A stretch of DNA of 64,000 bases from Agromyces cavernae (lineage in GTDB: Bacteria; Actinomycetota; Actinomycetes; Actinomycetales; Microbacteriaceae), in the NCBI RefSeq assembly GCF_021044935.1, contig NZ_JAJNMP010000001.1:248001-312000 (forward strand). The letters run 5' to 3'. Below, piece after piece: positions 7,785 to 17,396 of this stretch. Every line of letters starts with the position of its first letter. Position 1 is the stretch's first letter. The notes under the pieces were generated by a model, which made no database searches, was not told where the DNA came from, and was given only the letters and a program-made list of their open reading frames with translations. The position numbers and the translations under genes are program-made.

Positions 7785-9176
7785 ATGTCGAGCGAGCGTG
7801 TCGAACTTCGCGGGGCCGTCGTACCCGATCCGAAACGATGGCGAATGCTGGCGACGGTCGGTATCGCGCAACTGATGCTGATCCTCGACATCACCGTCGT
7901 GACGATCGCGTTGCCGAACATCGGCACCGACCTGGGACTGGATCGCGGTGCGCTGACCTGGGTGGTCAGCGCCTACACCCTGGTGTTCGGCGGCCTGATG
8001 CTCCTCGGTGGCCGGGCGGCAGACCACTTCGGCGCCAAGCGGCTCATCCTCGCCGGGCTCGTGATCTTCACCGCAGCCTCGTTCGTCGCCGGATCCTCGA
8101 CCGGGGCGGAGATGCTGATCGGCGCCCGGATCGCGCAGGGCGTGGGTGCGGCCATGCTCTCGCCGGCGGCATTGTCCGCAGTCGTGACGACCTTCGAGGG
8201 TGAGGAACGCAACCGTGCGCTCGGCGTCTGGTCTGCGCTCGGTGGAGGAGGCGCCGCGCTGGGCGTACTCCTCGGCGGCCTGCTCACCGGTGGGCCCGGT
8301 TGGCCGTGGATCTTCTACATCAACGTGCCGGTCGGTATCGTCCTCCTGGTCGCGCTCGTGCGGTTGCTTCCCGCATCGACGGCCGTGCCGGAACGGCCGC
8401 GGCTCGATCTGCTCGGCGCATTGCTGGTCACTTCTGCAACCGGCGCCGTGATCTACGGCCTCATCAACGCCGGTGAATACGGCTGGGTGTCGGGCGCGAC
8501 GCTCATCCCGCTCGGGGCGGCGATCGTGATCTACGCACTGTTCGCGTGGTGGCAGCGCACCACCCGCTCGCCGCTCATGGACCTCGCCATCCTGACCCGT
8601 CGAACGGTTGCCGCCGGGACGTTCGTGATCCTCATCGCCACTGCGCTGATGATCGCCGTGTTCCTCCTCGGTTCGTTCACGTTCCAGCGCCTGCACGGGT
8701 TCGGCGCCATCGTGACCGGGCTCCTGTTCCTGCCGGTGGCCATCGCCACCATGGCCGGCGCGCACGTCGCCGGGATGATCATCGCCAGGGTGGGTGCGCG
8801 TCCGCTCGCATTGCTCGGGCTCGGGATGGCCGCGGTGGGCCTGGCGATCCCCGCGATCTGGCAGAACCCGGTTGCAACGGTCGCAGGGATGAGTGTCGCC
8901 GCCATCGGCATCGGTGCCGCATTCGTGGTGGCGTCTGCGACTGCCCTCGGGCGCATCGACCCGCGCGAGGCCGGGCTGGCGTCGGGCATCGTGAGCACGT
9001 TCCACGAGTTCGGCGCCGCCATCGGTGCCGCCGTCATCTCGAGCATCGCGGCCGCGAGCTTCGCCGGCACGACCGATGCGGGGTTCGCGCAGGGCTTCGC
9101 ATTCGCCGCCATCACGGCCGCAGTGGCCGCTGTCGTCGCGTCGCTCCTCATCCCGGGTCGACGGCCTCCGCAGTGA
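7785..9176 (+). CDS. MFS multidrug transporter, DHA2 (EmrB/QacA) type
   Basis: This 463-residue protein is a proton-driven drug exporter by family. It has roughly 14 hydrophobic helices. Helix 1 carries LILDITVVTIALPNIG, the DHA2 motif with an acidic residue in TM1. A motif-A-like GGRAADHFGAKR follows helix 2, and the Gly-rich antiporter region is around residue 150. The ATG at 7785 has a strong TAGGAGG site (7772-7778). Longer frames upstream lack a site and are rejected. Substrate unknown. Confidence 0.92.
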   Translation: MSSERVELRGAVVPDPKRWRMLATVGIAQLMLILDITVVTIALPNIGTDLGLDRGALTWVVSAYTLVFGGLMLLGGRAADHFGAKRLILAGLVIFTAASFVAGSSTGAEMLIGARIAQGVGAAMLSPAALSAVVTTFEGEERNRALGVWSALGGGGAALGVLLGGLLTGGPGWPWIFYINVPVGIVLLVALVRLLPASTAVPERPRLDLLGALLVTSATGAVIYGLINAGEYGWVSGATLIPLGAAIVIYALFAWWQRTTRSPLMDLAILTRRTVAAGTFVILIATALMIAVFLLGSFTFQRLHGFGAIVTGLLFLPVAIATMAGAHVAGMIIARVGARPLALLGLGMAAVGLAIPAIWQNPVATVAGMSVAAIGIGAAFVVASATALGRIDPREAGLASGIVSTFHEFGAAIGAAVISSIAAASFAGTTDAGFAQGFAFAAITAAVAAVVASLLIPGRRPPQ

Positions 9177-9261
9177 GGCCGTTGAATCCTGGCCACCCGC
9201 GCAGACACCGGCGGGTTCGCCGCCCGACTGGGCGTCGGCGTCCCGGCGGTAGGGTGCAACC

Positions 9262-10305
9262 GTGGAGAACACGTCGCGCCCGCCCGGCAGGGTGACCATC
9301 GCCGATATCGCGGCGCGCGCCGGAGTGTCGATCGGGGCGGTCTCCTTCGCGCTCAACGGCCGCAAGGGCGTCTCCGACGAGACCCGCGCCCGCATCCTGC
9401 GCGTCGCCGACGAACTCGGTTGGGCGCCTGCGAGTGCCGCGCGTTCGCTCGCCGAGGCGAAGACCGCCACGTTCGGCCTCGTACTCGCGCGCGACGCGAA
9501 GAACCTCGGCGTCGAGTCGTTCTACATGCAGTTCCTCGCGGGCATCGAGTCCGAGCTGGTGCTGCGCAACTACGGCCTCCTGCTGCAGGTCGTTCCCGAC
9601 GTCGAGACCGAGCTCGAGACGCTCCGCGCGTGGCGCAATACGCGTCGCGTCGACGGCGTGATCCTCGTCGACGTGCGCATCGAAGACCCGCGGATCGCGT
9701 ACCTCGGCAAGACGCCTGGGCTGCCCACGGTCGTGGTCGGCGATCCGGCCGTCGCCGGAGCACTGTCGTCGGTCTGGACGGATGACGCGGCCGCCGCCCG
9801 CCGCGCGGTGCGGCACCTCGCCGAACTCGGGCACCGACGCATCGGCCGCGTCTCGGGCCCAGCTGAGCTCGCGCACACCCGCATTCGTGACGACGCGTTC
9901 CTCGATGAGACTGCGGCACTGGGCTGCACGTCCGTCGTGCTGCGCACCGACTACACCCCCGAGCAGGGCGCCGTCGTCACCCGTGAGGCGCTCTCGGGGC
10001 CCGAGGCGCCGACGGCGTTCATCTACGACAACGACATCATGGCGGTCGCCGGCATCGGTGTGGCCGCCAACCTCGGCCTTCGAGTGCCCGATGACGTCTC
10101 GCTCATCGCGTGGGACGACTCTGTGCTGTGTCGGCACACGGTACCGCCGCTCACGGCGCTCAGCCACGATGTCGTGAACTTCGGGGCGCACGTCGCCCGG
10201 CGCCTGTTCGACGTCGTCGGCGGTGCCGAGCCCGCGGCGTTCCTCGACTCGACGCCGGAGCTGCGGGTGCGCGGCTCGACGTCGCGGGCGCCGGACGGCG
10301 CCTGA
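9262..10305 (+). CDS. LacI-family transcriptional regulator
   Basis: This 347-residue regulator has the LacI headpiece (VTIADIAARAGVSIGAVSFALNG, about residues 11-33), a hinge helix around RSLAEAKT and a periplasmic-binding-like effector domain. The start is GTG. It lies 85 bases after the MFS gene and converges with a second LacI gene. It could act on the mannoside locus or elsewhere; nothing in the sequence decides. Confidence 0.92.
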   Translation: MENTSRPPGRVTIADIAARAGVSIGAVSFALNGRKGVSDETRARILRVADELGWAPASAARSLAEAKTATFGLVLARDAKNLGVESFYMQFLAGIESELVLRNYGLLLQVVPDVETELETLRAWRNTRRVDGVILVDVRIEDPRIAYLGKTPGLPTVVVGDPAVAGALSSVWTDDAAAARRAVRHLAELGHRRIGRVSGPAELAHTRIRDDAFLDETAALGCTSVVLRTDYTPEQGAVVTREALSGPEAPTAFIYDNDIMAVAGIGVAANLGLRVPDDVSLIAWDDSVLCRHTVPPLTALSHDVVNFGAHVARRLFDVVGGAEPAAFLDSTPELRVRGSTSRAPDGA

Positions 10306-10313
10306 AAGCAGTC

Positions 10314-10357
10314 GGCCGGGGGCGTGGTCTCCGCACGGTGCGGGGCGACGCCCGGCC
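10314..10357. terminator. Hairpin between convergent LacI genes
   Basis: GGCCGGGGGCG (10314-10324) pairs imperfectly with CGCCCGGCC (10349-10357). There is a smaller nested CCGCAC/GTGCGG hairpin. It is placed as a bidirectional terminator and has no T-tract. Confidence 0.45.
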
Positions 10358-10358
10358 C

Positions 10359-11378
10359 TCAGCGACCCGGTTCGGCGGGCGCCCGTTCGCCGGAACCGCG
10401 CTCGACGATCCAGCTGGGGAGCACGAGCTGCTTCGTGGGGCCGTTCGCCTTGCCCATGCGCGCGAGTGCGAGGCGGGCCGCGCGGCGGCCGAGTTCGATC
10501 GGGTCGTAGGTGATGACGGAGACATCGAGCACATCGGCCGTGTCGAAGTCGTCGAAGCCGAGGAGCGCGGTATGCCCGTCGCCGAGCTCGCGCATGACGC
10601 GCAGCGCCGCGATGGTCATCCGGTTGTTGCCCGCGATGATGGCGGTGGGTGCGTCCCGTTGCTCGAGCAGGGCCCGGATGAGCCGCTCGGGGCGCACCGA
10701 GCGGTCGTCTTCGAGACGGGCCCACGCCGTGGTGTCGGTGATCCCCGCTTCAGCCATGGCGGCGCGGTAGCCGGCGATGCGCTCGGTCTGGCTCCATACG
10801 TCGGCCGGGTTGCAGATGTAGCCGATGCGGCGGTGCCCGAGCGCGAGCAGACGGCGGGTCGCCTCGTGCACGGTCTCGCGGTTCTCGAGCACGACCGAGT
10901 CGGCGGCGAGGTTGAGGGCCGGGCGGTCGATCGCGATGACGGGGGTGCCGAGTTGGCGCTCGCCCTCGAGGTAGGACTGGTCGTGCGAGGCGGGGATGAT
11001 GAGGAGCGCGTCGATGCGCTGGGAGAGGAGGGCGTCGGCGACGCGCGCCTCGCCGTCCGACGTGTCATCGGTCGTCGCGACGACGAGCCGGTGCCCCTGG
11101 GCGGCGAGTTCACGCTCGATGCCCGAAGCGACCTTGTAGTAGAACGGGTTGCCGAACTCGCCCATGATGAACCCGACCGTATTGGTCTTGCCGCCACGTC
11201 GGAGTCCCTGGGCGAGCGTGTTCGGGCGAAAACGGAGCCGTTTCGCCGAGGCGAGCACGCGCTCGACGGTGTCGGCGCCGACGAGCTCTCGCTGGTTGAA
11301 GACCCGCGACACGGTCTTCGCGCTCACGCCCGCGAGGCGTGCGACGTCATCGAGGGTCGCGCGCTGCTGAACCGTCAT
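10359..11378 (-). CDS. LacI-family regulator, probable repressor of the mannoside locus
   Basis: This 339-residue regulator has the headpiece ATLDDVARLAGVSAKTVSRVFN (about residues 7-28), hinge helix NTLAQGLRRG and a sugar-binding core (VGFIMGEFGNPFYYKVASGIE). It is divergent from the substrate-binding gene at 11648 with 269 bases between. That gap holds two palindromic sites (11431-11453 and 11540-11551), so it is the natural local repressor. The inducer is probably a beta-mannoside or mannose derivative, by inference from the neighbours. Confidence 0.92.
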   Translation of the reverse strand: MTVQQRATLDDVARLAGVSAKTVSRVFNQRELVGADTVERVLASAKRLRFRPNTLAQGLRRGGKTNTVGFIMGEFGNPFYYKVASGIERELAAQGHRLVVATTDDTSDGEARVADALLSQRIDALLIIPASHDQSYLEGERQLGTPVIAIDRPALNLAADSVVLENRETVHEATRRLLALGHRRIGYICNPADVWSQTERIAGYRAAMAEAGITDTTAWARLEDDRSVRPERLIRALLEQRDAPTAIIAGNNRMTIAALRVMRELGDGHTALLGFDDFDTADVLDVSVITYDPIELGRRAARLALARMGKANGPTKQLVLPSWIVERGSGERAPAEPGR

Positions 11379-11430
11379 GCCCCTCGTCCTCCGAGATGTA
11401 TTGGAACGTCAGGATCATATCCCCATGTCG

Positions 11431-11453
11431 GCAATGTCAACGATGGACATTGC
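11431..11453. promoter_or_regulatory. Candidate operator 1 of the mannoside locus
   Basis: GCAATGTC (11431-11438), seven bases, GACATTGC (11446-11453): perfect 8-base arms. It lies 52 bases upstream of the LacI gene start, a fitting place for autoregulation. Confidence 0.55.
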
Positions 11454-11539
11454 GCGGCGATCGGATGCTCCGGCAAATCTGCCCTCAAGAATTGCAGGTC
11501 AAGGCGATATTCATGACGAATCAATCAACAGCGCAAAAC

Positions 11540-11551
11540 TAAAGCGCTTTA
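11540..11551. promoter_or_regulatory. Candidate LacI operator of the mannoside locus
   Basis: TAAAGCGCTTTA is a perfect 12-base palindrome with the central CG typical of LacI-family operators. It lies about 96 bases upstream of the substrate-binding protein gene. Confidence 0.68.
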
Positions 11552-11647
11552 CTAATCGTCCGAACTGTCCTACGCTGCCATCCAGCACCCGACGGTGAGG
11601 GCATCCCGCTCTGACCGAGGGATGTCCACATTCAAGGGAGAAATCAC

Positions 11648-12967
11648 ATGGCATCACGCAAGGCAATGGCTGGCCTTGTCGCAGTTGCAGCCACGACGGC
11701 GCTCCTCCTCTCGTCGTGCTCGGCGGGCGGTGGCGACACGAACTCCGACGGCGAGCCGTCGGGTGAGATCACCTTCCTCACCAACCGCACCGACCTCGAG
11801 AAGGACGGCACCTTCGAGCGGTACACGGAGGAGTTCAACGAGACGTACCCCGACGTCACGGTGAACGTCGAGGCGATCACCAACTACGAGGACGACGTCC
11901 GCACTCGCATGAGTACCCCGAACGGATACGGCGACGTGCTGCTCGTTCCCGACGCCGTCGGCGTCGACCAGTTCCCCGACTTCTTCGAGCCGCTCGGGTC
12001 AATCGATGACCTCAGCGCGGACTACCGCTTCATCGCCGACAAGGCGCTCGACGGCCAGGTCTACGCGCTCGCCATCGGCGGCACCACCTTCGGCGTGCTC
12101 TACAACAAGGCCGTCTGGGACGAAGCCGGCGTCGCCGAGATCCCGACCTCGCCCGAGGAGTTCCTCGACGCGCTCCAGCAGATCAAGGACGACACCGACG
12201 CCACCCCGTACTACACGAACTACAAGGACGGCTGGCCGCTCGCCGGACAGTGGACCGACAACTTCGCCGGCACCGGCGGCAACGGCGACGTCGAGAACAC
12301 CTTGGCCGAGACCCCGGAGCCGTGGACCGAGGGCGAGCCCGCCGAGATCGTCGACGGCCTGCTCTTCGACATCGTGAAGCAGGGTCTGAACGAAGCCGAC
12401 CCGCTGACCACCAACTGGGAGCAGTCGAAGGACGACTTCGCGACCGGCAAGATCGCCTCGATGGTACTCGGCTCGTGGTCGGTGTCGCAGTTCCAGGAGG
12501 CCGCGACCAAGGCGGGCGCCGACCCGGCCGACGTCGGCTTCATGGCGTTCCCGTCCAACATCGACGGCCAGCAGTTCGCGAAGATCGGCGGCGACCGTCG
12601 CCTCGCCATCAACGTCAACTCCGAGAACAAGGCTGCCGCGAAGGCGTGGCTCGAGTTCCTCGTGAACGACTCCGACTTCGCTGCGATCTCGGGCATGATC
12701 TCGTCCTCCAAGAAGATCGAGGAGCTCCCCGAGAACCTCGCCGCCCTGCAGGAGGCGAATGTCGAGTTCTTCGAGAACGAGCGCGCCCCCGAGGGCAAGG
12801 AGGGCTTGCTCAACAAGGTCGCCGATGCGTCGCAGGTCGACGTCTGGGGCAACCTCTACCGCATGAGGCTCGTCGACATCGCACGCGGCCAGGCGGCCGG
12901 TGACAAGGCCTCGTTCTTCGCCGAACTGAACTCGACGTGGAGTGCGGCGGTCGACCAGCTCGGCTGA
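11648..12967 (+). CDS. Sugar ABC transporter substrate-binding lipoprotein
   Basis: This 439-residue extracytoplasmic binding protein is of the family 1 (maltose/oligosaccharide) type. A signal peptide ends in the lipobox LLSSC (Cys about residue 24), so it is lipid-anchored. The mature part has the usual two-lobe layout, with LYNKAVWDEAGV and a C-terminal W-rich region. It feeds the two permeases that follow. No ATPase is encoded here, so a shared MsmK-like ATPase elsewhere is expected. Given the adjacent beta-mannosidase, beta-mannosides are the likely cargo. Confidence 0.92.
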   Translation: MASRKAMAGLVAVAATTALLLSSCSAGGGDTNSDGEPSGEITFLTNRTDLEKDGTFERYTEEFNETYPDVTVNVEAITNYEDDVRTRMSTPNGYGDVLLVPDAVGVDQFPDFFEPLGSIDDLSADYRFIADKALDGQVYALAIGGTTFGVLYNKAVWDEAGVAEIPTSPEEFLDALQQIKDDTDATPYYTNYKDGWPLAGQWTDNFAGTGGNGDVENTLAETPEPWTEGEPAEIVDGLLFDIVKQGLNEADPLTTNWEQSKDDFATGKIASMVLGSWSVSQFQEAATKAGADPADVGFMAFPSNIDGQQFAKIGGDRRLAINVNSENKAAAKAWLEFLVNDSDFAAISGMISSSKKIEELPENLAALQEANVEFFENERAPEGKEGLLNKVADASQVDVWGNLYRMRLVDIARGQAAGDKASFFAELNSTWSAAVDQLG

Positions 12968-13069
12968 TCCCCAACCACCCCCGGATCGTGCGGTGGCGGC
13001 GAACGCGCCGCCACCGCATGAGCTCCCCCGAGTAGTGCAACGGGGCAACGCCCCCACAGGAGAACCATC

Positions 13070-14074
13070 ATGTCCGTCACAGCGGGTCCTGCACCCAGCG
13101 GTGCATCCGGCGTCCTTCCCGGCGTCGCGGTGGCCGAGGAAACCGGCAAGCTCCCCGGCCGCTCGCCGCGATCGCGCGAGCGGCACACCGGCGCCGCCGG
13201 GCGGCGGCTGCTCGGCAAGGCCACGCCCTACCTGTTCGTCGCGGTTGCGGTGGGACTCCTGCTCCTGCTGACGTACGCGCCCGCGGTCAACATGCTCTGG
13301 TACAGCCTGACCTCGTGGCGCGGGTTCGGGCCGGTGAAACCCGAGGATTTCGTCGGCCTCGACAACTACGTCCGCGTCTTCACCGACCCGACGATCTTCC
13401 GGGTCTTCTTCGTCAGCCTCTACTACTTCGCGGCGACGTTCGTGCAGATGGCGATCGCCCTCTATTTCGCGACGCTGCTCAGCTTCAGCACCCGGTTCTC
13501 GAACTTCTTCCGCGGCGTCATCTTCTTCCCGTACCTCTTGAACGGCGTCGCCATCGGCTTCGTCTTCCTCTACCTCTTCCAGCCGGGCGGCACCCTCGAC
13601 ACGGTGCTCGGGTGGTTCGGCATGAGCGACCCGCCGCAATGGCTCGGCGACGCCGACATCGCGAACTTCTCACTCGCCGGCACCTCGGTGTGGCGGTACA
13701 CGGGCCTGAACTTCGTGCTCTTCCTCGGGGCGATCCAGTCGATCTCGCCGGAGCTCTACGAAGCCGCAGAACTCGACGGCGCGAATCGGTGGAAGCAGTT
13801 CCGCTACATCATCTTCCCCGGAATCCGCCGGATCATCGGCCTCTCATTCATCCTCGCCGTCGCCGGCAGCCTCTCGGTCTTCGAGATCCCCTACATCATG
13901 ACCTCGGGCGCCAACGGAACGACGACCTTCGTGATCCAGACGATGCAGACCGCGTTCAACTACCACAACGTCGGGCTCGCCTCCGCGATGGCGGTGGTGC
14001 TGCTCGCCATCGTGCTCCTCGTCACCTGGGTGCAGCGCAAGTTCTTCCCCGACGAGAAAGTGGACCTCGCATGA
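13070..14074 (+). CDS. Sugar ABC transporter permease (MalF/UgpA type)
   Basis: This 334-residue integral membrane protein has six hydrophobic segments after an unusually long, positively charged N-terminal extension (about residues 1-50). The EAA loop is YEAAELDGANRWKQFRYIIFP. It pairs with the next gene to form the importer channel and overlaps it by four bases. The ribosome-binding site AGGAG is at about 13060. Confidence 0.92.
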   Translation: MSVTAGPAPSGASGVLPGVAVAEETGKLPGRSPRSRERHTGAAGRRLLGKATPYLFVAVAVGLLLLLTYAPAVNMLWYSLTSWRGFGPVKPEDFVGLDNYVRVFTDPTIFRVFFVSLYYFAATFVQMAIALYFATLLSFSTRFSNFFRGVIFFPYLLNGVAIGFVFLYLFQPGGTLDTVLGWFGMSDPPQWLGDADIANFSLAGTSVWRYTGLNFVLFLGAIQSISPELYEAAELDGANRWKQFRYIIFPGIRRIIGLSFILAVAGSLSVFEIPYIMTSGANGTTTFVIQTMQTAFNYHNVGLASAMAVVLLAIVLLVTWVQRKFFPDEKVDLA

Positions 14075-14889
14075 GCCGCCTCATCGCCCCACTCGCCAAG
14101 TACGCGAGCCTGATGCTCGCCGTCATCGTCGTACTGCTGCCCCTCTCGGTCATCCTCTTCGCGAGCTTGAAGACGAGTGAGGAATACGCGACGACCGGGC
14201 CGCTCGATCCGCCCGCGAACTGGTTCAACTGGGCGAACTTCGCCACGGCGATCGACGAGGCCGACATGGTCGCGGGCCTCGTCAACACCACTGTCGTGCT
14301 TGCGATCTCCCTCGTCATCACGATTCTCGTGGGCACCATGGCCGCCTACGCCGTCGACCGCTTCGCCTTCCGCGGCCGCAGTCTCGTCATGGGGATGTTC
14401 CTGCTGGCCACGCTGATCCCCAGCGTCACGAGCCAGGTCGCAACGTTCCAGATCATCACCGGTCTCGGCCTCTACAACACCAAGGCCGCACTGGTACTGC
14501 TCTTCGCAGGCACCGACATCATCGCGATCTACATCTTCCTGCAGTTCATCTCGTCCATTCCGGTCTCGCTCGACGAGGCCGCCAAGCTTGATGGCGCCAA
14601 CGCGTGGACGATCTACTGGCGGATCATCCTGCCCAACCTGAAGCCTGCGATCGCGACCGTGGTCATCATCAAGGGCATCGCGATCTACAACGAGTTCTAC
14701 CTGCCGTTCCTCTACCTGAAATCGGAGCCGATGATCTCGACCGCACTCTTCGACTTCAAGGGGCCGTACGGCGCGCAATGGGAGCTGATCGCGGCCGCGA
14801 CGCTCGTCGTGATCATCCCGACGGTCATCGCGTTCGTATTCCTGCAACGCTGGATATACAAGGGACTCGTGGCGGGAGCAGTCAAGTGA
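14071..14889 (+). CDS. Sugar ABC transporter permease (MalG/UgpE type)
   Basis: This 272-residue membrane protein has six hydrophobic helices and the EAA loop LDEAAKLDGANAWTIYWRIILP. The ATG at 14071 overlaps the stop of the partner permease. Its own stop lies 20 bases before the favoured ATG of the GH2 enzyme, so transporter and hydrolase are on one transcript. Confidence 0.93.
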   Translation: MSRLIAPLAKYASLMLAVIVVLLPLSVILFASLKTSEEYATTGPLDPPANWFNWANFATAIDEADMVAGLVNTTVVLAISLVITILVGTMAAYAVDRFAFRGRSLVMGMFLLATLIPSVTSQVATFQIITGLGLYNTKAALVLLFAGTDIIAIYIFLQFISSIPVSLDEAAKLDGANAWTIYWRIILPNLKPAIATVVIIKGIAIYNEFYLPFLYLKSEPMISTALFDFKGPYGAQWELIAAATLVVIIPTVIAFVFLQRWIYKGLVAGAVK

Positions 14890-14909
14890 GCGACGTGGAG
14901 GAGCAGGCG

Positions 14910-17396
14910 ATGGCGGTACCGGTGGTCCGGCGAGCACTGCAAGGCGGATGGCGGCTCAGCGCCGCCGATGGGCCCGTGCCCGAGTCGCTGCGCGGCGTCG
15001 TGGTGCCTGCGACCGTGCCCGGCGTGGTGCACACCGACCTGCTCGCGGCCGGTCTCATCCCCGACCCGTACCTCGACGACAACGAGTCGCTGCTCGCTTG
15101 GATCGGGCTCGTCGACTGGACCTACGAGACGACGCTCGAGGTCTCGGCCGAGGATCTCGCCGCGGCCGAGCGGCACGAACTCGCCTTCGACGGCATCGAC
15201 ACCGTCGCGACGATCACGCTCAACGGCGTCGCGCTCGCCGAGGTTGCGAACCAGCATCGTACGTATCGCTTCGACGTGACCGAGCTGCTCGGCGCCGGCG
15301 AGAACGTGCTCGTCGTCGCCTTCCGCAGCCCGGTGCGGTACGCCAACGCGCAGAGCCTCGAGCTCGGTGCGCGCGAGCGCCCCTACCCGTTGCCGTACGA
15401 GGCGATCCGCAAGTCGGCCTGCAACTTCGGCTGGGATTGGGGCATCGCGACGTTCACGAGCGGGCTCTGGCGGCCCGCGCGGCTGGAGTCGTGGTCGACC
15501 GCGCGCATCGCCCAGCTCCTCGTGCACGCCGCGCCCGGCGTCACGGGCGACAGTGAGAGCGACGCTGAGGGCGACCGCGGTTTCGTCGAGGCCACCGTGC
15601 GCGTGGCCCGCACCGGCGAGGAGGACCTGCACCTCGACGTCGAGGTCGCGGGCGTCCGGGTCGAGTCCGTGATCCCGGCAGGCGACAGCGAGGCGCGGGT
15701 GCGGGTGGAACTCGACTCGGTCGAGCGCTGGTGGCCGGCGGGCTACGGCGAGCAGCCGCTGTACGACGTGCGGGTGCGGCTCGGCGCCGCCGGCAGGGTG
15801 CTCGACGAGGCGACGCGCCGGGTCGGCTTCCGCACGGTGCGCTGGAACACGACGCCCGACGCCGACGGTACCCCGTTCCAGCTCGTCGTGAACGAGGTGC
15901 CCGTATTCGTGAAGGGCGCCAACTGGATCCCCGACGACGCCCTTCCCGTGCGCGTCGACCGCGGGCGCTACTCCCGCAGGCTGCGTCAGGCGAAGGCGGC
16001 GAACCTCAACCTCATCCGTGTGTGGGGCGGCGGCATCTACGAGACGGACGACTTCTACGAGCTCTGCGACGAGCTCGGCCTGCTCACCTGGCAGGACTTC
16101 CTGTTCGCGTGCGCCGCCTATCCCGAGGAGGAGCCGATCCGCTCCGAGGTCGAGGCCGAGGCCCGCGACAACGTCGCCCGCCTCGCGCACCACGCCTCGC
16201 TCGTGCTGCTGACGGGCAACAACGAGAACCTCTGGGGCTACGAGGACTGGGGCTGGAAGGAGCGCCTCGACGGCAAGACGTGGGGCGAGCTCTACTACTA
16301 CGAGCTGCTGCCCGCGGTCGTCCGCGAGCTCGCACCGCACGTGCCCTATTCCCCCGGCAGCCCGTTCAGCCCGGGCAGCGAGCACCCGAACGCCGAGCAC
16401 CACGGCACGATGCACATCTGGGACCTCTGGAACCAGAAGGACTGGTCGCACTACCGCGACTACGCACCGCGCCTCGTCGCGGAGTTCGGCTGGCAGGGCC
16501 CGCCGGCCTGGTCGACGCTGACGCGCTCGATCTCCGACCGACCGCTCACCCCCGAGTCGCCGGGCATGATCGTGCACCAGAAGGCCATGGAGGGCAACGT
16601 CAAGCTCACGAACGGCCTCGTGCGTCACTACCGCGTACCGCGCGATATGGAGACCTGGCACTGGGCGATGCAGCTCAACCAGGCGAACGCGATCAGCTGC
16701 GCGCTCGACTGGTTCCGCTCGAACGCCCCGCACACCTCGGGCGCGGTGATGTGGCAGTTGAACGACTGCTGGCCGGTCACCTCGTGGGCCGCGATCGACG
16801 GCGACGGTCGTGAGAAGCCCCTCTACCACGCCGTCCGCAATGCTTTCGCGCCGCGGGTCGTGACGATCCAGCCGCGCGGTGACGGGCTCGTCGCGGTGGT
16901 CGCCAACGACACCGCCGAGGCTTGGGTCGCCGACCTCGTGCTCGAGCGCCGCGGGTTCGATGGCACCGTACTCGCGACAGAGACGGTCACGGTCGACACG
17001 GCTTCCCACGGGTCCGCCGCGGTTGGGGTGCCTGCACGCATCGCGACGGCCGGCGACGCGGCATCCGAGCTTCTGCTCGCGAGCGTCGGCGGTGTACGAG
17101 GCTTCTGGTTCTTCGCCGAGCCGCGCGACAGCGCGCTCGTCGCGCCGACGCTCACCGCAGACGTGCGCCGAGAGGGCGACGCGTTCGTGGTGACGGTCGC
17201 GAGCGACGCGCTCGTACGCGACCTCACGCTGCTCGTCGACAAGATCGCCCCCGACGCCACGGTCGACTCGGGTCTGGTCACGCTGCTGCCGGGCGAGCAG
17301 GCGACGTTCCGCGTCGCCGGGCTCGCCGAGCTCGACACGATCGACGTGCTCGCGCCCACGGTGCTGCGCCACGGCAACCAGTTGGTGGCCGCGTGA
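14910..17396 (+). CDS. Glycoside hydrolase family 2 beta-mannosidase
   Basis: This 828-residue enzyme has no signal peptide and is probably cytoplasmic. By family it removes non-reducing beta-mannose from imported oligosaccharides. The order is a jelly-roll sugar-binding domain (about residues 5-190, with NFGWDWGIATFTSGLW), an Ig-like domain, then a TIM barrel (about 290-600). The acid/base Glu is in TGNNENLWG (about E439) and the nucleophile in LVAEFGWQGPP (about E525), as in GH2 beta-mannosidases. I chose ATG 14910 because GGAGGAG lies at 14897-14903. A GTG at 14886 overlapping the permease stop is the alternative. Confidence 0.92.
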   Translation: MAVPVVRRALQGGWRLSAADGPVPESLRGVVVPATVPGVVHTDLLAAGLIPDPYLDDNESLLAWIGLVDWTYETTLEVSAEDLAAAERHELAFDGIDTVATITLNGVALAEVANQHRTYRFDVTELLGAGENVLVVAFRSPVRYANAQSLELGARERPYPLPYEAIRKSACNFGWDWGIATFTSGLWRPARLESWSTARIAQLLVHAAPGVTGDSESDAEGDRGFVEATVRVARTGEEDLHLDVEVAGVRVESVIPAGDSEARVRVELDSVERWWPAGYGEQPLYDVRVRLGAAGRVLDEATRRVGFRTVRWNTTPDADGTPFQLVVNEVPVFVKGANWIPDDALPVRVDRGRYSRRLRQAKAANLNLIRVWGGGIYETDDFYELCDELGLLTWQDFLFACAAYPEEEPIRSEVEAEARDNVARLAHHASLVLLTGNNENLWGYEDWGWKERLDGKTWGELYYYELLPAVVRELAPHVPYSPGSPFSPGSEHPNAEHHGTMHIWDLWNQKDWSHYRDYAPRLVAEFGWQGPPAWSTLTRSISDRPLTPESPGMIVHQKAMEGNVKLTNGLVRHYRVPRDMETWHWAMQLNQANAISCALDWFRSNAPHTSGAVMWQLNDCWPVTSWAAIDGDGREKPLYHAVRNAFAPRVVTIQPRGDGLVAVVANDTAEAWVADLVLERRGFDGTVLATETVTVDTASHGSAAVGVPARIATAGDAASELLLASVGGVRGFWFFAEPRDSALVAPTLTADVRREGDAFVVTVASDALVRDLTLLVDKIAPDATVDSGLVTLLPGEQATFRVAGLAELDTIDVLAPTVLRHGNQLVAA

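Noticed and set aside
14886-14910. GTG 14886 as start of the beta-mannosidase
   Set aside because: It overlaps the permease stop, but ATG 14910 has a strong GGAGGAG six bases upstream and begins right at the conserved domain.
14712-17372. 886-codon minus-strand frame opposite the beta-mannosidase
   Set aside because: Same GC artefact: no family resemblance, and the plus strand has catalytic motifs.
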